Shown here: positions 24,418 to 37,319 of the stretch, in pieces
How the letters are laid out: each line of letters opens with the position of its first letter
How positions within the stretch are numbered: position 1 is the first letter of the stretch
Assembly (NCBI GenBank): GCA_963281155.1
Contig: CAUJLY010000004.1
Coordinates: 5,332,001-5,396,000, forward strand
Reading direction: 5' to 3'
DNA: 64,000 nucleotides
DNA from: Rhabditophanes sp. KR3021
Lineage: Eukaryota; Nematoda; Chromadorea; Rhabditida; Alloionematidae
Made by a program: the position numbers and the translations under genes
Notes under the pieces: model-generated
Databases searched by the model: none
Seen by the model: the letters and a program-made list of their open reading frames with translations, nothing else
What the model was told of the DNA's origin: nothing

Positions 24418-25177
24418 AGTATTGGAACACAAAAAATATTTCGTGAGACTTGCTAACCACAATAAATGACTAGAAAATTACGGTACATTTTAATAATCTT
24501 TTAGATAATATTCTTATAAAATATCTTTCTTTTGATGTATTTTCCTTTTTAATAATATTTTCAATAAGGTGAAAAGCAAAATATTTATACACCCATATTA
24601 GCTAATTATTGTCGATTTTTGATGAATGAAAATGCGAAGAATGGAAAAATTGAGGCTGGATTTTTTTCAAATGTATGATATTACGAATGCAAACAATACT
24701 AAAGGCATTACATTTCAGCTTTACAAAAATTACACACTCCATCAAATGGCATCATCTTCACATGTAAAGAGGAAAATGCTGATATATCTTCAACGTTTTA
24801 TGACCAATTAAAGTTTAACAATTTTGAAATATTTTAAACCGTTTATCTCGCTTTATATAAAAATAAAATATATTTAAAAAGATTTAAAGATAAAAGAAAC
24901 AACTTGTGCGTATCTTATGCATTGCTCTTAATATTATTTGAATATTTCTACATTATTTACAAAAACAATTGTCTAAGATAAAAATAAAATTTGTATGTTC
25001 AAAATAACAATAAGTTTAAAAACAATTATCTATTAATTAGAAACCTTGGCATTTCTGCAACAATTCACAAGAAGATATTCTATTTCATTAGTAGTGTGTA
25101 TATATTTGAAGAAACATGATATATATTGTTTGAAATTATGTTTTGTTTGTTTATAAATAAATATGACGACCTAGTCT

Positions 25178-28100
25178 TTATTGCTTCCCTAGTAGACGTA
25201 ACCGTGCTGTCTGTTTGATTTTTTCTTTCCGTTCCTTTTCAACGACGCTATTCACCAATGCATTCAAGATATCCTCAACGTCTGCATTTAAGCAAGACTC
25301 CGTTTCGTTCTTTAAAATTTTGGGTTGATAAACGCCTGACAGGAAAGATTTATATTCAGTGGAAGGCGTACCGATGGGCGTCTTGCGTGCATCACCAGCC
25401 TCATATTCACAATAATTAATTAAGTCGTTAACAATACATTTGACAACTTGCTGGTCATCATTATTTAAACTATCAAATGCACAAACTAAGTTTGGTCTTG
25501 TCAATTCTGTTAAGCTAATTTTCCTTTCACAGTCTTCTGTTAGAGTTGACAAATTGGGCACACTTTGAACCATAAATTTCTGTTTGGTTTGATGTACAAT
25601 AGACATTTCTTTGGCAGGTGGCGTTGTTGGTTCGGAAGGAATAGTTGCCGGTGCCAAACTGATAAATGAAGAAGCAGGTGAAACTGAAAAACGTCTAATT
25701 CGACGTACAGGAACTTTCGGCTTTTGTGTAAGAGATGGTAGTGATTTTGATAAGTTATTTGATAATGCTCCCGTACTACCTCCACTATTTGAAGCAGATG
25801 GAATTGAGGTCATTTGGGAATTTCCCTTTTCGATAGTATTATAATTGCCGCCATTTCTGTTGGCATCATGTAATGAATCTTCCATTTTTGAAACCCGTTC
25901 TTTGATATCACTAACATGCTCTTCACAAGTCAACGAAGATGATCTAACTAGCTTGGAAACTGATCGTTTTTTGACATTTGATCGCCCGTTTCTGCTACTC
26001 CCACCGCTGCTATTATGTCTTTTTCTAACTCCATTAGCTAATTGTTCCGTATCATTCAAACGGGAGAAAATAGAAGCCAGTGATTGTGGCATCGATGCAC
26101 AGATATTTTGCTCTGGAGGTAGATTGTCGTTCTTTAATAACTCAACTACTTCTTCACATTTATTTAACACCGAACTTTCCACAACTGAAATTTCATTATT
26201 CTTTAATTCTTCCGTCGGCTGTTGATTTTCCTGGTTTTCTGATTTAATGCTATTACTTTTAGATTCCTCTAACTCATCACCCGTTTCAATAATTTCTTCG
26301 TCGATATCACTTTCATCATCCGAAAATAGTGCATTCTTCTTCAATACCTCAGATCTGTTTCGGTCACAATACCTTTCTATCCATTAAAAGTAAATGTAAA
26401 ATGTTGGGAATTTTTTTGAAAGTTTGTTTTGTATAAATAAATATGTTAACTTTCAAAAAGGTTTCATAAACAATTACTCAAGAAGGTAATCAGACTCGTG
26501 TTTTTAATCTTTACTTGTATCTTGGCATGTATTAAACGTTTTTGTACTTCCTTCATTCAAAATATGAATATTAGCTGCAAGCTATTTTACGTCCAATGGT
26601 TTTTGAAATCACATTTTAATTACTTATTTATTTTAGTTGCAATAAGATCGCACTCTTACTTGGGTTTCCACTAAACTATTATGGATGATAGAAAAAAGAA
26701 GGCTGCTGGAGCTAAAGATGTTACGACCACTATTATTAGGCAATTAAATGAAAGCTTAGTCAATCAGCTTAGGACCAACGCCAACGAAAGCATGAAAGGA
26801 ACTAAGAGTAATGGTGCTAATAGGAGTCAATTGCTACTAGTAAAGGTATGTTTAAAACATCTATTTCAATTAATATTTATTTTAGACCACAGAATAGTAA
26901 AAGACAGTGAAGTGTGACAGACATTTGATAAATAAAATAAGTCTTTTCAATCATGTTGAATATAGGCAATGTGATGGTTTTTTTAAGAAGTCAAAAATTC
27001 ACAACTGATCAACTGCTCGTGATGTCAAGGATGAAATAGATGCCATGAATGATAATCAAACTAAAGTCATTCAAAGAACTGATCTGAAAGTTCAAAAAAT
27101 GTATCTTATAATATTGATGGTAACAAAATAACTAAAAACAACATGTGATGTGTATCTATTTAAACATCACTAAATTGAGTTAAAGGATGCTGAATTGGCC
27201 AAAAGCAAATGGCTGAAAAGATCGAGAACATCTTAATCGACTAAACTAGAAATGTACCCACTAAAGCTCAATCTGGCAAAGCTTCTTATAAAATTGTCTG
27301 CCGAATGTTTCCAGAAAGAAAAGATGAAGTGACCAAATTAATTGTACATGGATATAAACTTTTTCCATTAAGGAAACCTCCAAAGCCAGACTGATTTTGG
27401 ATATTTTAAGACTCATCATTTTCGAATGCCATTTTTTTAAATTGATAAGGTTTCTCATTTTAGACTCTTTTTTTGAACATACCTAAAAATAAAATAAGTT
27501 AATAAAAATAAAATACAATTAAATATTACCTATATCTAGTAAATATTGATCGAATTGACTTTGAAGCTCCTGAACCTAAAGTAAGAATACAACAAAATGA
27601 AATGTCACGTCACAACCCCCAAAAATAAACGATACTGAAGAATCTTAAAGTATTTTAAGACAAATTCGAAAAAATGAATTTATCTAGATGATATCGTTTT
27701 TGGAAAAGGTTAAATATGATTAATATAATCATTTACAAACAAAACGTACCTTTTTGTTTGTTTCCGGTGCCTTCGAACAACCCTTGTCCAAATTAAGAAC
27801 TGTGACTGAAGTATTTGTCATTAAGGCCAGACGTAAAGCAATCAAACCAGCCAGACCAATTTTGGGATTGTTTCTAAGATCGACTCGCATTATCTTTTTA
27901 TTATCTTCTAAACACTCGGCAAGTAAAATTGCGGATTGATCATCAAGCTTTGTGTCTTGAAGACCTAACCTCTTCAAGCTGCATTTTCCATGTTTCACAA
28001 CTTCTTTTAATGCTATTATCCCATTATCACCAATCAAGTTGTCTAAAATTCATCATTAGAAATTGTGTCTAGGCAATTTGATAGGGACCATGAGCAAATG

Positions 28101-31100
28101 TTAGTGTTAAGTATTTGGACTTGATTGTCTAGCCCAAAGTTAGTTATTTTAATCACAAAAGTAAAATTGCCTTAAATTAAATAATATCTGGAGAAGGAAC
28201 GGGTATAGTACGTTTAAAAATATCTCAATCATATTACTAATGTAAATGTTATAGCTCCATTGCTATGAAATATAATGATTTATTTTGATATTTTGCTAGA
28301 TACTTTATCCGAGATCACTATGGACAGAAGAAACATTTTAAATTTTTCATAGCTAATAATTTGTATACTATTTATTTTAGTTATTCAGAGAAATTCCAAA
28401 TTACCTGGTTTCTTTATTAAAGGAGAGGAAAAGCATATAACGCTAACTCAAGAATTGCAAAACATAAAGACCCTAACCATTTCATTATGAGAAAGGAATC
28501 AAAAACAGGGCAGTTAAACTCACTGATTCCGAAGGAAGAAGAATTGCAAGATTGCAATATGAATTTGTCTACTTGGCTTTTCATAATAAGAATCAATTTT
28601 GGATAAATGGAATATACAAAGAGTTGTTTGTCCACAAAACGGCAACTCTCACATTTCTCCCGAATCCAGATTAAAGAAGACCAGTGGACCATATTAATGG
28701 CAGATTTGAAAGGAATTAATGAGGTAGAAAACTCGATTGATAGTAAGGAAAAAGAGTATAGAAGTGGAACCTGTGCTGGGATATTTTGGGAGCATATAGA
28801 TCTATGACTGATGGTAGAAGAACACCTGGTGGAAATTATACGAACTATTCTATGCGTATTCGTGCTTGTTTTAAGGAAATACAAAATAGTTATGCTGGGT
28901 ATAGATGGAAATATTGTTAGCTAATTTGTGTCGTATTTGTTTTAATTGAATATTTTGTTTTAAATGTCTTTATCATTAATGATGTTAAATTTAGGGATCA
29001 ACAAACTTGCTTTTTCCAACATTCAGTGTCTCGATTTTACCATTAATGATCTGCAAAATATACAAATTATTCGTAATTAATTTGAACTAACCAAAGCATT
29101 GGCAAGGCATTCCATGCTTGCACTAGTCAATTGATTGTTCCATAAGACTAGTCCGCATAACGATGAATTCTTAACTGTACCACTCCATTTCAATCCATCG
29201 GCAATATGTTTAAGCCCTTGGTCATTTAAAAAGTTATTTCGCAACTCAAGTAACTGCAATGTATTGTTTCTTGTGATTAACTGAAACAATGAAGGTCCGT
29301 CCGATGCTTGCAGGCTATTTTCACCTAAAAACAACTCCTTTAGTGTGGCGTTGAACGATAAGGAAACTGTCAGATCAGATAACAATCTTCCTGATAAGTT
29401 TGTGTTTTCAAGATGCAAACATGACAAGGATGGATTTGATTTTAAGCTATTTGTCAAAAGAACAAAAGATCTGGGATTGTGTATTTTTGTGTAACGTAAA
29501 TTAAGATGCGTTAGAGTTTTGCAAGTGTTGATAGCTTTGAATATCTAAAATTAATAAATATTATGAGTGTATTCAATCTGATTTGTTATAATATGATGTT
29601 CATTAATTTAGCCTTCAAAATTACTTAAACATGAATTAGACATTTATCTGGCACAAGAGTGCATATCAAAATCTTGAATTGCAAATAAGAAATGTCCAAC
29701 TTTTTAGGAGGATGTTTATAAAATAAAAGTCAGACTATTTAGATATCTAAAATTAAAATGATCTCTCAAATTTGGACGTATCATTAATTTGGTATACACT
29801 GTCTTATTTATAAAGTACTTTGTTAATAATGACTGAATGCATGGTTATATTTAAGCAATTTTGGAAACTACAACTGCACTTGTATAATGTCAGAAATGAT
29901 TTGCATAATTTGAAAACAATTTCAACCTTACGACCTCATTATAAACATTGTTAAGTACTTATAAAAATATCTGTATTAAATTTTGTAAAATAAAGTTACC
30001 TGACTCCATCCCAGATATGTTATTTTACTGTTAAATGATAAATTTAGTTTCTCCGTTGGGTCATAATACGACAAAATGTCCCCCAAAATATTTGCCATTT
30101 CATCATCAAGGAAGGAATATTCGAAATCTATTAAATCATATACAGTTGCTTTAATAACACATTCTATTGCGTCTATCTGACGTGCGCACAATTGTTGGCC
30201 CTGAAATTTGACAAGTTATATATGAATTAAGTTAATTTTAAATTATTAATTAAATTTTGTGTGTTGCCTTTGTTGTGTTATATTTTGTTTGCAGATAAGC
30301 TCGCGTTTTAGACTAATGATTATATGTTGTGGCTATTTCCTATATTTAGCAATAAATGTCTACTCAATGTGGCATTCATAAACAACAATCAAAAATTGGA
30401 TTCCGATTGTGGGTATGTTATGCTTCGGAATGATACTCTGGGTAAAAGGAAGATGACCCTCGAGCAGTTCAAAATGGAAATCTATTATATCGGCCAAGGT
30501 ATTAGTAATCGCCCAGACGCACATGTAGCAGCGACAATAAGGCGTTCGAAAATGTGTGATAAAGATATTTATCAGAAATCCAAGTACTTAATCGCCGGGT
30601 TCGAAATAACTTTAAAAGGGACCTCAAAACACTTGCCATTGAAACTATGTCAATTAGTTCAAATATTTTCCCCAACGCTGTCAATTAGGCTAAAAACAAT
30701 TTTGTAGCACAAACATTTTAATTATCAACGCCGAGGAATCAGCAAACAAACTATATCATCAATATTTAGATCGTCATTTAATATATCATGGATAATATAT
30801 ATTTTGTTCATTTTATTTATATTAATATTTACACTTTTGAATAAATACCAAACTTACTTTGAAGCACAAATTATCCCGTTTATCTTGTTCACAAGTGTAA
30901 AGCCGCTGAATTTGTTCTAGAACTTTTGGCAAAGGTTCAATATCTCGCATACTGCAAGCTTTTAAATAACTGGACATAACATCATTTCTATCTGTTTTTT
31001 GTGTGTCTGGAGTTTTGCAATTCTCCAAATTCAAAACGCCTGTTACTAAATCTTTATCCTCAGAAGGAAAATGAACTTTTTTGCTAAAACAATTATAATT

Positions 31101-32687
31101 AATATGTTTTTAAACCAACAAATAGTTTGATAGATATTTATGATTTTTATTAAAATAATTTCATATTAACCACATTTATGGTCTATGTTAATTATTATAA
31201 TTTTTGTTGTATGCTTGTATCAAAATTGAATTAAATTACTTTCCAATTTAACGAAGTATTCATTCAGATGATATAAAAGAGTAAGCTATTAAATAGGCTA
31301 ACTTATATGACTGTCTTCAAACAAAAATGATGTTACAAATATTTCAATGTTCATCGTCATTATTGTTTAGCCAAAGGAAGATAACAATGCATTTTGACTA
31401 AAAATGCTTCTAAATTATTACCTGCTTAGAGAAGTGTATTGAACTTATGGAAATAATATAATTGAATTAATAAAGAAGCTAAAGGTGGTTATTCAAATGT
31501 AGTTTGACGAAGATTTATAAGAAAAGGTTAATTAGAACCATAAAGTCTCCTTAACTAAATTTGAAACTGGCTTTTTTAACATGTCTAATAAACTATTTAT
31601 TAAGAAAAGTTATTGTTATGTTACGATAAAAAATATACATGGATCGGCTAGTTGGATTGGTTATTTTTGACTAATCCAAAAGAACTTGAATCATATTGAT
31701 CATCAATCCGATACGGAGCAAATACTTATTTCGACATTATTATGATTGGTCAGAATTAAGGGGAAATTAATGAGACAGTCAAGCGATGAAAGTCATAAAG
31801 TTGCTAAAAGATTATGTGTTAAAAATTGTATTCCAAATGCAGTCTAGTCAATTGAAGCATCAGAATCAATTCTTCTAGATTTTTAATAAAATGCCTTAGT
31901 AAATATTAGTTTAAGGTAAAAGAACTGTAATTACAAAAAACTTAAATAATTGGGTATATTTGCTATGATTTTACAAGTTGTAAGTTAATTTTTAAATCCA
32001 CCGGTAATCCTGTTTAAATTACTTACGTATGAGAACATTTGTTAACTTGAATCACATTTTCTCCTTCACTGTGATTCATAGCTGCCAACACTGAAAATAA
32101 TAAAATTTTATTGTTTGTCATAAAGTTTCATTTTAAAAGACAGCTACTTTTAAAAATAATCAAAACAAAAAATGACATATATTTTATATGAGCCACAAAG
32201 CCAACATCAGTTTTTTAAATATTAAAGCTAAACAAAATTCGACAAAATTTAAACAAATTAAAGCAAAAAATCTGAGAATGATCACTATTGTCAAGATAAG
32301 AGGAACGTAAATAGTTAAATAGATGTATAGTCATTGCATGGCTTTTTGTTAGTTATGTTTTAAAACAAAACATGGCATAAGTTAAATCATACCTTTATTA
32401 TTATCAATACCAGACCCGCTTGTTGATGTCATAGAATTTTGTTTTGTGTTTGCCTGCAACAATGAGTTCCAATCATCTTCACTCATGTGGTTATAATTCG
32501 GATGTAGTTTCTTTGCATTTGATGAAGATAGAGAGGACGCTGATGACGAAGTATTATTTGATGTGGGATATAATTGAGAAGGTAGATGAGTAGGTACAGA
32601 CGAAATAGGCGCTTGCTGATTTAATGTCGATGTTCCATCATATAGTCCCAAAAAATCTTGCAAATTTGTAAGGAATTTCATTGACAT
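25178..32687 (-). CDS. PPP1R37-like leucine-rich-repeat regulator of protein phosphatase 1
   Basis: Nine exons (32687-32393, 32090-32027, 31083-30858, 30200-30000, 29544-29092, 29050-29011, 28042-27750, 27575-27530, 26376-25178) give 938 residues in frame. Exon 1 is Ser/Asn-rich. Exon 3 opens with KKVHFPSEDKDLVTGV, an RVxF-like PP1-docking motif plus the SDED-like context seen in PPP1R37. Exons 4-7 are ribonuclease-inhibitor-type LRRs (LHLENTNLSGRLLSDL, LELRNNFLNDQGLKHIADGL, LNVGKNNLIGDNGIIAL). Exon 8 is a short helix, and exon 9 is a 400-residue acidic then Ser-rich tail. PPP1R37 binds and restrains PP1 in vertebrates. Intron 6 must use a GC donor (A|GCAAGT) to keep the LRR frame. Three or four introns contain plus-strand nuclease relics. 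Confidence 0.82.
26530..27420 (+). pseudogene. Intronic nuclease-family relic, copy 8
   Basis: In PPP1R37-like intron 27529-26377, antisense. The 5' end (GTACTTCCTTCATTCAAAATATGAATATTAGCTG region, 26547-26580) closely resembles copy 1 (2338-2370). The first frame, MDDRKKKAAGAKDVTTTII to LLLVK at 26844, ends at a GTATGT donor with TTTATTTTAG 38 bp on. A decayed CDGFFKKSKIHN lies near 26970. The C-terminal module reads EKIENILID, then SGKASYKIVCRMFPERKDEV. No intact YxG core is visible, so membership rests on the 5' end and C-terminal module. Confidence 0.5.
28380..28919 (+). pseudogene. Intronic HNH homing-endonuclease-like relic (NUMOD4-HNH type)
   Basis: Lies in PPP1R37-like intron 6 (29010-28043, the GC-AG intron), antisense to the host. 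It begins FREIPNYLVS after TTATTTTAG, resembling the NUMOD4 start. An open frame then gives NGIYKELFVHKTATLTFLPN, then P, D and a stop, then RRPVDHINGRFERN. The neighbouring frame continues NEVENSIDSKEKEYRS, matching the VHRxVAxxFIPNP...VxHIDGNxxNNxxxNL...KE order of phage and giant-virus HNH nucleases. A terminal segment reads IRACFKEIQNSYAGYRWKYC, like a NUMOD1-type G..W.Y ending. At least two stops and one frameshift, so it is a relic. Confidence 0.65.
30290..30790 (+). pseudogene. Intronic GIY-YIG nuclease-like relic, copy 9
   Basis: In PPP1R37-like intron 3 (30857-30201), antisense. The open frame 30324-30707 has the best-preserved core: SDCGYVMLRNDTLGKRKMTL, then EQFKMEIYYIGQGISNRPDA and HVAAT. 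This is YVxLxxD...FxxxIYYIGxGxxxRPxxH, the order in LEM-3/ANKLE1 (IFYVGKGKRxRPxxH). Downstream, another frame (AEESANKLYHQYLDRHLI) may be part of the following helical region. The C-terminal module is otherwise not clear. I see no frameshift within the core. Confidence 0.65.
31560..31900 (+). pseudogene. Doubtful old nuclease-family relic, copy 10
   Basis: In PPP1R37-like intron 2 (32026-31084). Short frames such as YCYVTIKNIHGSASWIGYF and LESY...IRYGANTYFDIIMIGQN have a vague YxG-like look. The Lys-rich KGKLMRQSSDESHKVAKRL follows. Position and strand fit the pattern, but the coding signal is too decayed to be sure. Confidence 0.2.
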
Positions 32688-32699
32688 GCCCCGTTAAAT

Positions 32700-35600
32700 A
32701 CAAAATAATAATCTATAATTATGACCAAATTTTTGGAGATGATGTTTGCTTGAGTCTACTATATATGATACTCTCCCCTCTCTATACTGGCTTAGCAGCA
32801 CATTGAGCCAGCTTTTGCATGTGCTAACTAAAGGTGAACCTAAAATCAGAACATTCCATTACTTTTCTTTGGCTTTAATTCTTTCTAAAACTAGCGAAAC
32901 TTATTTTACAACTTGAAATGACAATTAACCATGGTGACTAAGTGATACAAATCATACTTGCAACTTATCTTTAAAAAGACTAATTCAGATGTACTACAAC
33001 AACTACAATTTATTAGAACAATGTCCATGTTACCTACCTAGATCTATCTACACAACTGAACAATAATTGCAACACTTTCAACCTACTGATGTAATTAATA
33101 ACACATTTTATTTATTTATATCGAAATTAATATCATAACCTTAAATAAGAACAAAAATGAAGTTAGTTGATGCTACATTTACGCACACACCGTTTCTTAA
33201 CGACTCTTATCATATTTTAGTCGTCGCAAATGCACAAACAGTTTTTATAAAATTGCATTCACAGGAATATAAATGTTGTTGACAACTTTGAATACTTTTA
33301 ATGAATATGTTATATCAGATCACTTTATTTTAACTATTACTCATTTGCTAAACCCCTTGCTTCAATCTTTCTCCAAATCATAATACTATTCTTTATAACT
33401 ATCTACAAAGGTGTTAAACAAAATTATTTTCAATTTACATTTCAGTGATGCATGTGTTTATTGTTCAACATCAACTCAACTAACTACATTATTATATGTC
33501 GTTTTTTGCTACAATCGCAAATATTATGATTTATCAAACAATAATCATTTACTTTATATTGTAATTTTTACGTGAAAACACACGCAAATTTAATTAGGTA
33601 TCACTTAAAATAAAAGTCAAAAGATGATAACTATAAAAGTATCTAATAAAAGGTGGTAGTGTCTCATCAACTGATTTTAAAAAATACTAGCGAAGGTCTG
33701 TTTTAGATATGTGGTATATTTAAATCAACAATTCAATATTTATACATACATAGTTCTTAATAATTGTAGTATAGTAGATAGATACTTTGTAATAACAAAA
33801 ATTATGAATCATAAATAGATGCATTGTGTGTGTCTAGTAGATATGGTTGCCACTTTGATTACCTATTGCATTTTTGGCATTGTTAGCAAATACAAGTATT
33901 AACACGTGGTTCAACATTTTATCCATAAACAACTGGATTCGTGTTTACCCGGCATGTTAGTTGTACAAATTTGAATGAATAAGTTTTGTCTTGAGGTGAC
34001 CAAGCAATTCTGACTACTTTGGCAAATTTGTAAAGATTATAATGATTATGTGTCAATAAGGTTATCAATAAATGCTACTACTCATGAATAATTAGATAAA
34101 ATAATGGTTTGACTTTTTAAAGTCATAAATTGATTTGTGATTACATATTTATTCCAAAATGAAAAATATTTTTATTGAACAATTTTTTGTAAGTTTACAA
34201 AAATTATATTAAAACAAAATGATGAAAAAAGAAATATGGCGCATTAAAATAAACAATGGTGATATTAGCAAGCCTAAAATTCACACGTTGTTAAACGAAT
34301 TTTGGAAAAATTATAATATGTCAAAGGCTGATATGTATAGAGGCTGACATAGACATAAAAATATGCAAACCAAAATTGAGTTCTAATATAAAATATATAA
34401 TGCATATGTACATATATATCAAAAGAAGCAAACAGAATATTGAAATGGCAAAAAAAGGTTATCGGAAGAGGTGAGAGAGGAGAGAAAAAGAACGAACAAG
34501 ATGAGGATGTATGGTAGAATGAAACGACCCAAAAGTTAGTGCCACTAAATAATATGCTAGGCTGGCGCCGTTGAATGACTATTGAGAATACTAAGTTATA
34601 TCGCCTTCATTTGTATTCGTCATTGAAACTATTTGAACTACCGCATCGTAACCACAAACCAAACACGATTGTACCAAGACACTTTCAAATACGTACACAT
34701 ACTCATAAAAATGATAAGGAACAAATTTTGTTTGGCATTTCCTTAACAAAAAATAGTGTTACCCACAGCAGTTTTAGATAGGGTAAGAAAGAATAAAATT
34801 AAACGAGACATCAAACATCTCTTTTGTTAACAGTGTGTGTAGAATATATTTTAAAGCCGACGAACCCAGACTTTCCAATCAATATAATGATGGTAGTGTG
34901 GTTAAGCAATGGAAGAGACTGATAATTTTGTTATTCTAATAAATGTCACCACTGTTGAATTATTAGAAAAGGATTTAACTGCGTACGATAAAATCAATCA
35001 GTAACCGATTTATTATGGCTTAATTCATAACTTGCCCTAGTACAATTTGGATGTTGGTAATATGTAAAATAGACATTAATTAACGAGTAATCAACAACAA
35101 CTTGATATAAGTGAAGTAAAATCTTTAAAGGAGTGTACAAAGTAAGGGAAGTTGTTTTTTAAACTAATTTTAGTTCCTTCTTATGTATGATTTTTAAAGC
35201 AATTTTACATATTTTTACATTTGTAAAGTAATTTTACATTTTTCAAAGTAACTTCTACTTGTTTTTAGATAAGCCTTACGCATTTTTTAAAATCATTGTA
35301 AAATAAATTATATATTATTATTATGATGGTGTAATGATAAGAGCATATGATGTGTACCGGAAACGATGAGTTTATTTTGATAACACTAAATGGTCTACAG
35401 AAATTGCAACTGAAAGCAGTCATAGAGACGCCCAACTTTTCGATTTTTGATATGCATTCGTGAAGATGTAATAATTGTAACACATTCATTTCATAAATCA
35501 CGAAAGTACAGATCGTTCAGGTGTTTGTTAAAACTGTCACTTTTGTTTGTTAATAATAACGATGGGGGATGTTAGGAAATTATTAGAAAAGCGTAAATAG

Positions 35601-36200
35601 ATTCACAAAATATTATGTGGTAAATTGATAGATGTGTGTTCGAAGAATTAGTGCAATTTGGATGTCTTTGTTACGAATCCGCCCGTATCTAACTTATTGT
35701 AATAAATTTGGTTACCAAGACGGAAATTTTGACTTTATATCAGTTGATATAACATTTTTAGTAATTTGTGTACTTGACTATTTTTACCAGTCTTCCTCAT
35801 AAATGATACCTCTTTCTATGTTCAAAAGAAGTCCGATTAATAAAGTAGTTAATATGTAAGAACGGATATGATAGGTGGTGTGTGCTTCTTTTACAAAATA
35901 AAATATTTTCAACAACGATCATTCTCTGTCTTCACATTTGTTTCATAAATGTAGGTTTATCATTAAAAACATTACTACTTTTCTTTGAACCGCGATATAT
36001 TTTCAAGAGCTCATCTTACAAAACTCAAACTTTTTATTTTTAAGAAGTTTGTTGTTTAAAAGATTTTCTTTAATCAAAAATAATTGTTACTTTATTACGA
36101 TTAAAATTAAGACAAAAAATAAGTAAATACAAAAATTTAAAACGAAATAAAACTTTAGCTATTTTTAGATGCGATTGAAGCGTGAGATAAATTCGGGTAG
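32700..36200. other. Intergenic stretch, 3.5 kb, no gene seen
   Basis: AT-rich. Open frames at 34575-34781 (+) and 35265-35501 (-) have no motif or splice support. Probably contains the promoter of the PPP1R37-like gene and the 3' flank of the MOLO1-domain gene. Confidence 0.5.
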
Positions 36201-36208
36201 CTTGTTAT

Positions 36209-37312
36209 TCACCATTCAACTCCACCACCAGTATCAGTAACTTTTTTGTTTGGATACGATTTAGCAGGAGCGTCGTCAAATTTAGCTCCAGGAGTATAGC
36301 CTGGATTTGTTGCGGGAGCATTGTTGCCTCTGTTTCCAGACATCAAATTTCTTATAAATGGCATTACCATGTTGATTATTTGAGCAATTCCGACCGATTG
36401 CAAAATTCTTCCGAATCCACCAAAACCGCTACTTCCTCCTCCATTTCCTTGGCCGCCGTTTGGATCTCCACTTTCAGGATTGGTCTCAGATTTTCCGCGA
36501 CAACAACAACAATATAAGCATCCGCAGCAACATAATAAACCTGCATCAATTAATTAAAAAACATTCAACTCATTGAGCTCATTAAACCTACATAAAAGAA
36601 TGAAAATCAGGATCCAAGCAAAGATTCCCAGTTTTGACCAAATGAGCTTAGCTGTTTTTAAATAATCTGTGGTATCCGATTTACCCTGAGGAGTTGGGTC
36701 AACAACTGGTCTTTGGGGTCCTCCAATGTTGTCGGTAGATACACTTTGTTTACTCAAAACGTTCTGACCAATATTTTTGAGAATATTAGAAACTGCAGTC
36801 TTATAATCTCCTTTCTTTAAGAGTGCCGATTCAGCTTTGGGAATTTCAGTTAATTCGTTGCTATAGATGGGGACAGAATCTCCCCTCGCAATCCACATTT
36901 TTTTGGAATCAGTAGCAATTAAAATTATTATTTGTTTTTGACATTGTGCATCAAGGGACCATTTAGATAGCATATCGTTTGCAACAGTCTTGATATCATC
37001 TAAGGATCCAGAACCAATTACCTTTGCAAAAGCAACTCCGGCACTTATTCCCTTCCTCTCACAATAATCCCTCATTTGATCTTGTTGAGTTGTTTGTTCA
37101 AGCTTTTGGGCCTCATGGTTTAAAAAGTATCTGGCGTCGTTTGGCAAAATTTGGTCAACGTCACATATTTGCGACTTACTCTTCATATTGCATTTTTTGA
37201 ACTCATTTCTTGTAGGATTGGGATAATTTTCAGCAGTGTATCCAGATTGAGAAAATGCAATATCTATGAATGCAATTGTTGCCAAAATAATAAATGCTTT
37301 AAATATTTTCAT
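36209..37312 (-). CDS. MOLO1-domain (TPM-fold) single-pass membrane protein
   Basis: Exons 37312-36592 and 36540-36209 join across a 51-nt intron to 350 residues. A signal peptide (MKIFKAFIILATIAFIDIAF) is followed by NYPNPTRNEFKKC and ICDVDQILPNDARYFL, the start typical of MOLO1 proteins, which share the TPM fold. The fold continues through GVAFAKVIG and IIILIATDSKKMWIARGD. A TM segment (LGIFAWILIFILL) spans the splice and runs into a Cys-rich juxtamembrane run (CLLCCCGCLYCCCCRG). A Gly/Asn-rich cytoplasmic tail follows, ending GGGVEW. In C. elegans MOLO-1 is an auxiliary subunit boosting levamisole-sensitive acetylcholine receptors at muscle. The family has several members, so orthology to MOLO-1 itself is uncertain. 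Confidence 0.8.
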
Positions 37313-37319
37313 ATCTATA

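Larger units (their letters stand above)
21470..25170. other. Intergenic stretch, 3.7 kb, no gene seen
   Basis: Between the RGS start and the PPP1R37-like stop. Open frames on the minus strand (21511-21732, 21719-21994, 22988-23354, 23884-24072, 24256-24462) are hydrophobic AT-rich frames without motifs or splice support. The first part may hold RGS 5' UTR and promoter. It contains a tandem repeat and an AT palindrome, listed separately. Confidence 0.5.

Noticed and set aside
21511..24462. Several hydrophobic minus-strand open frames upstream of the RGS gene
   Set aside because: Phe/Ile/Tyr/Asn-rich translations typical of AT-rich noncoding DNA; no start context or conserved motif.
27729..27760. 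KKVRF motif as the PP1-docking site of the PPP1R37-like protein
   Set aside because: It lies past the GTACG donor at 27749, so it is intronic. The exon 3 motif KKVHF is the better candidate.
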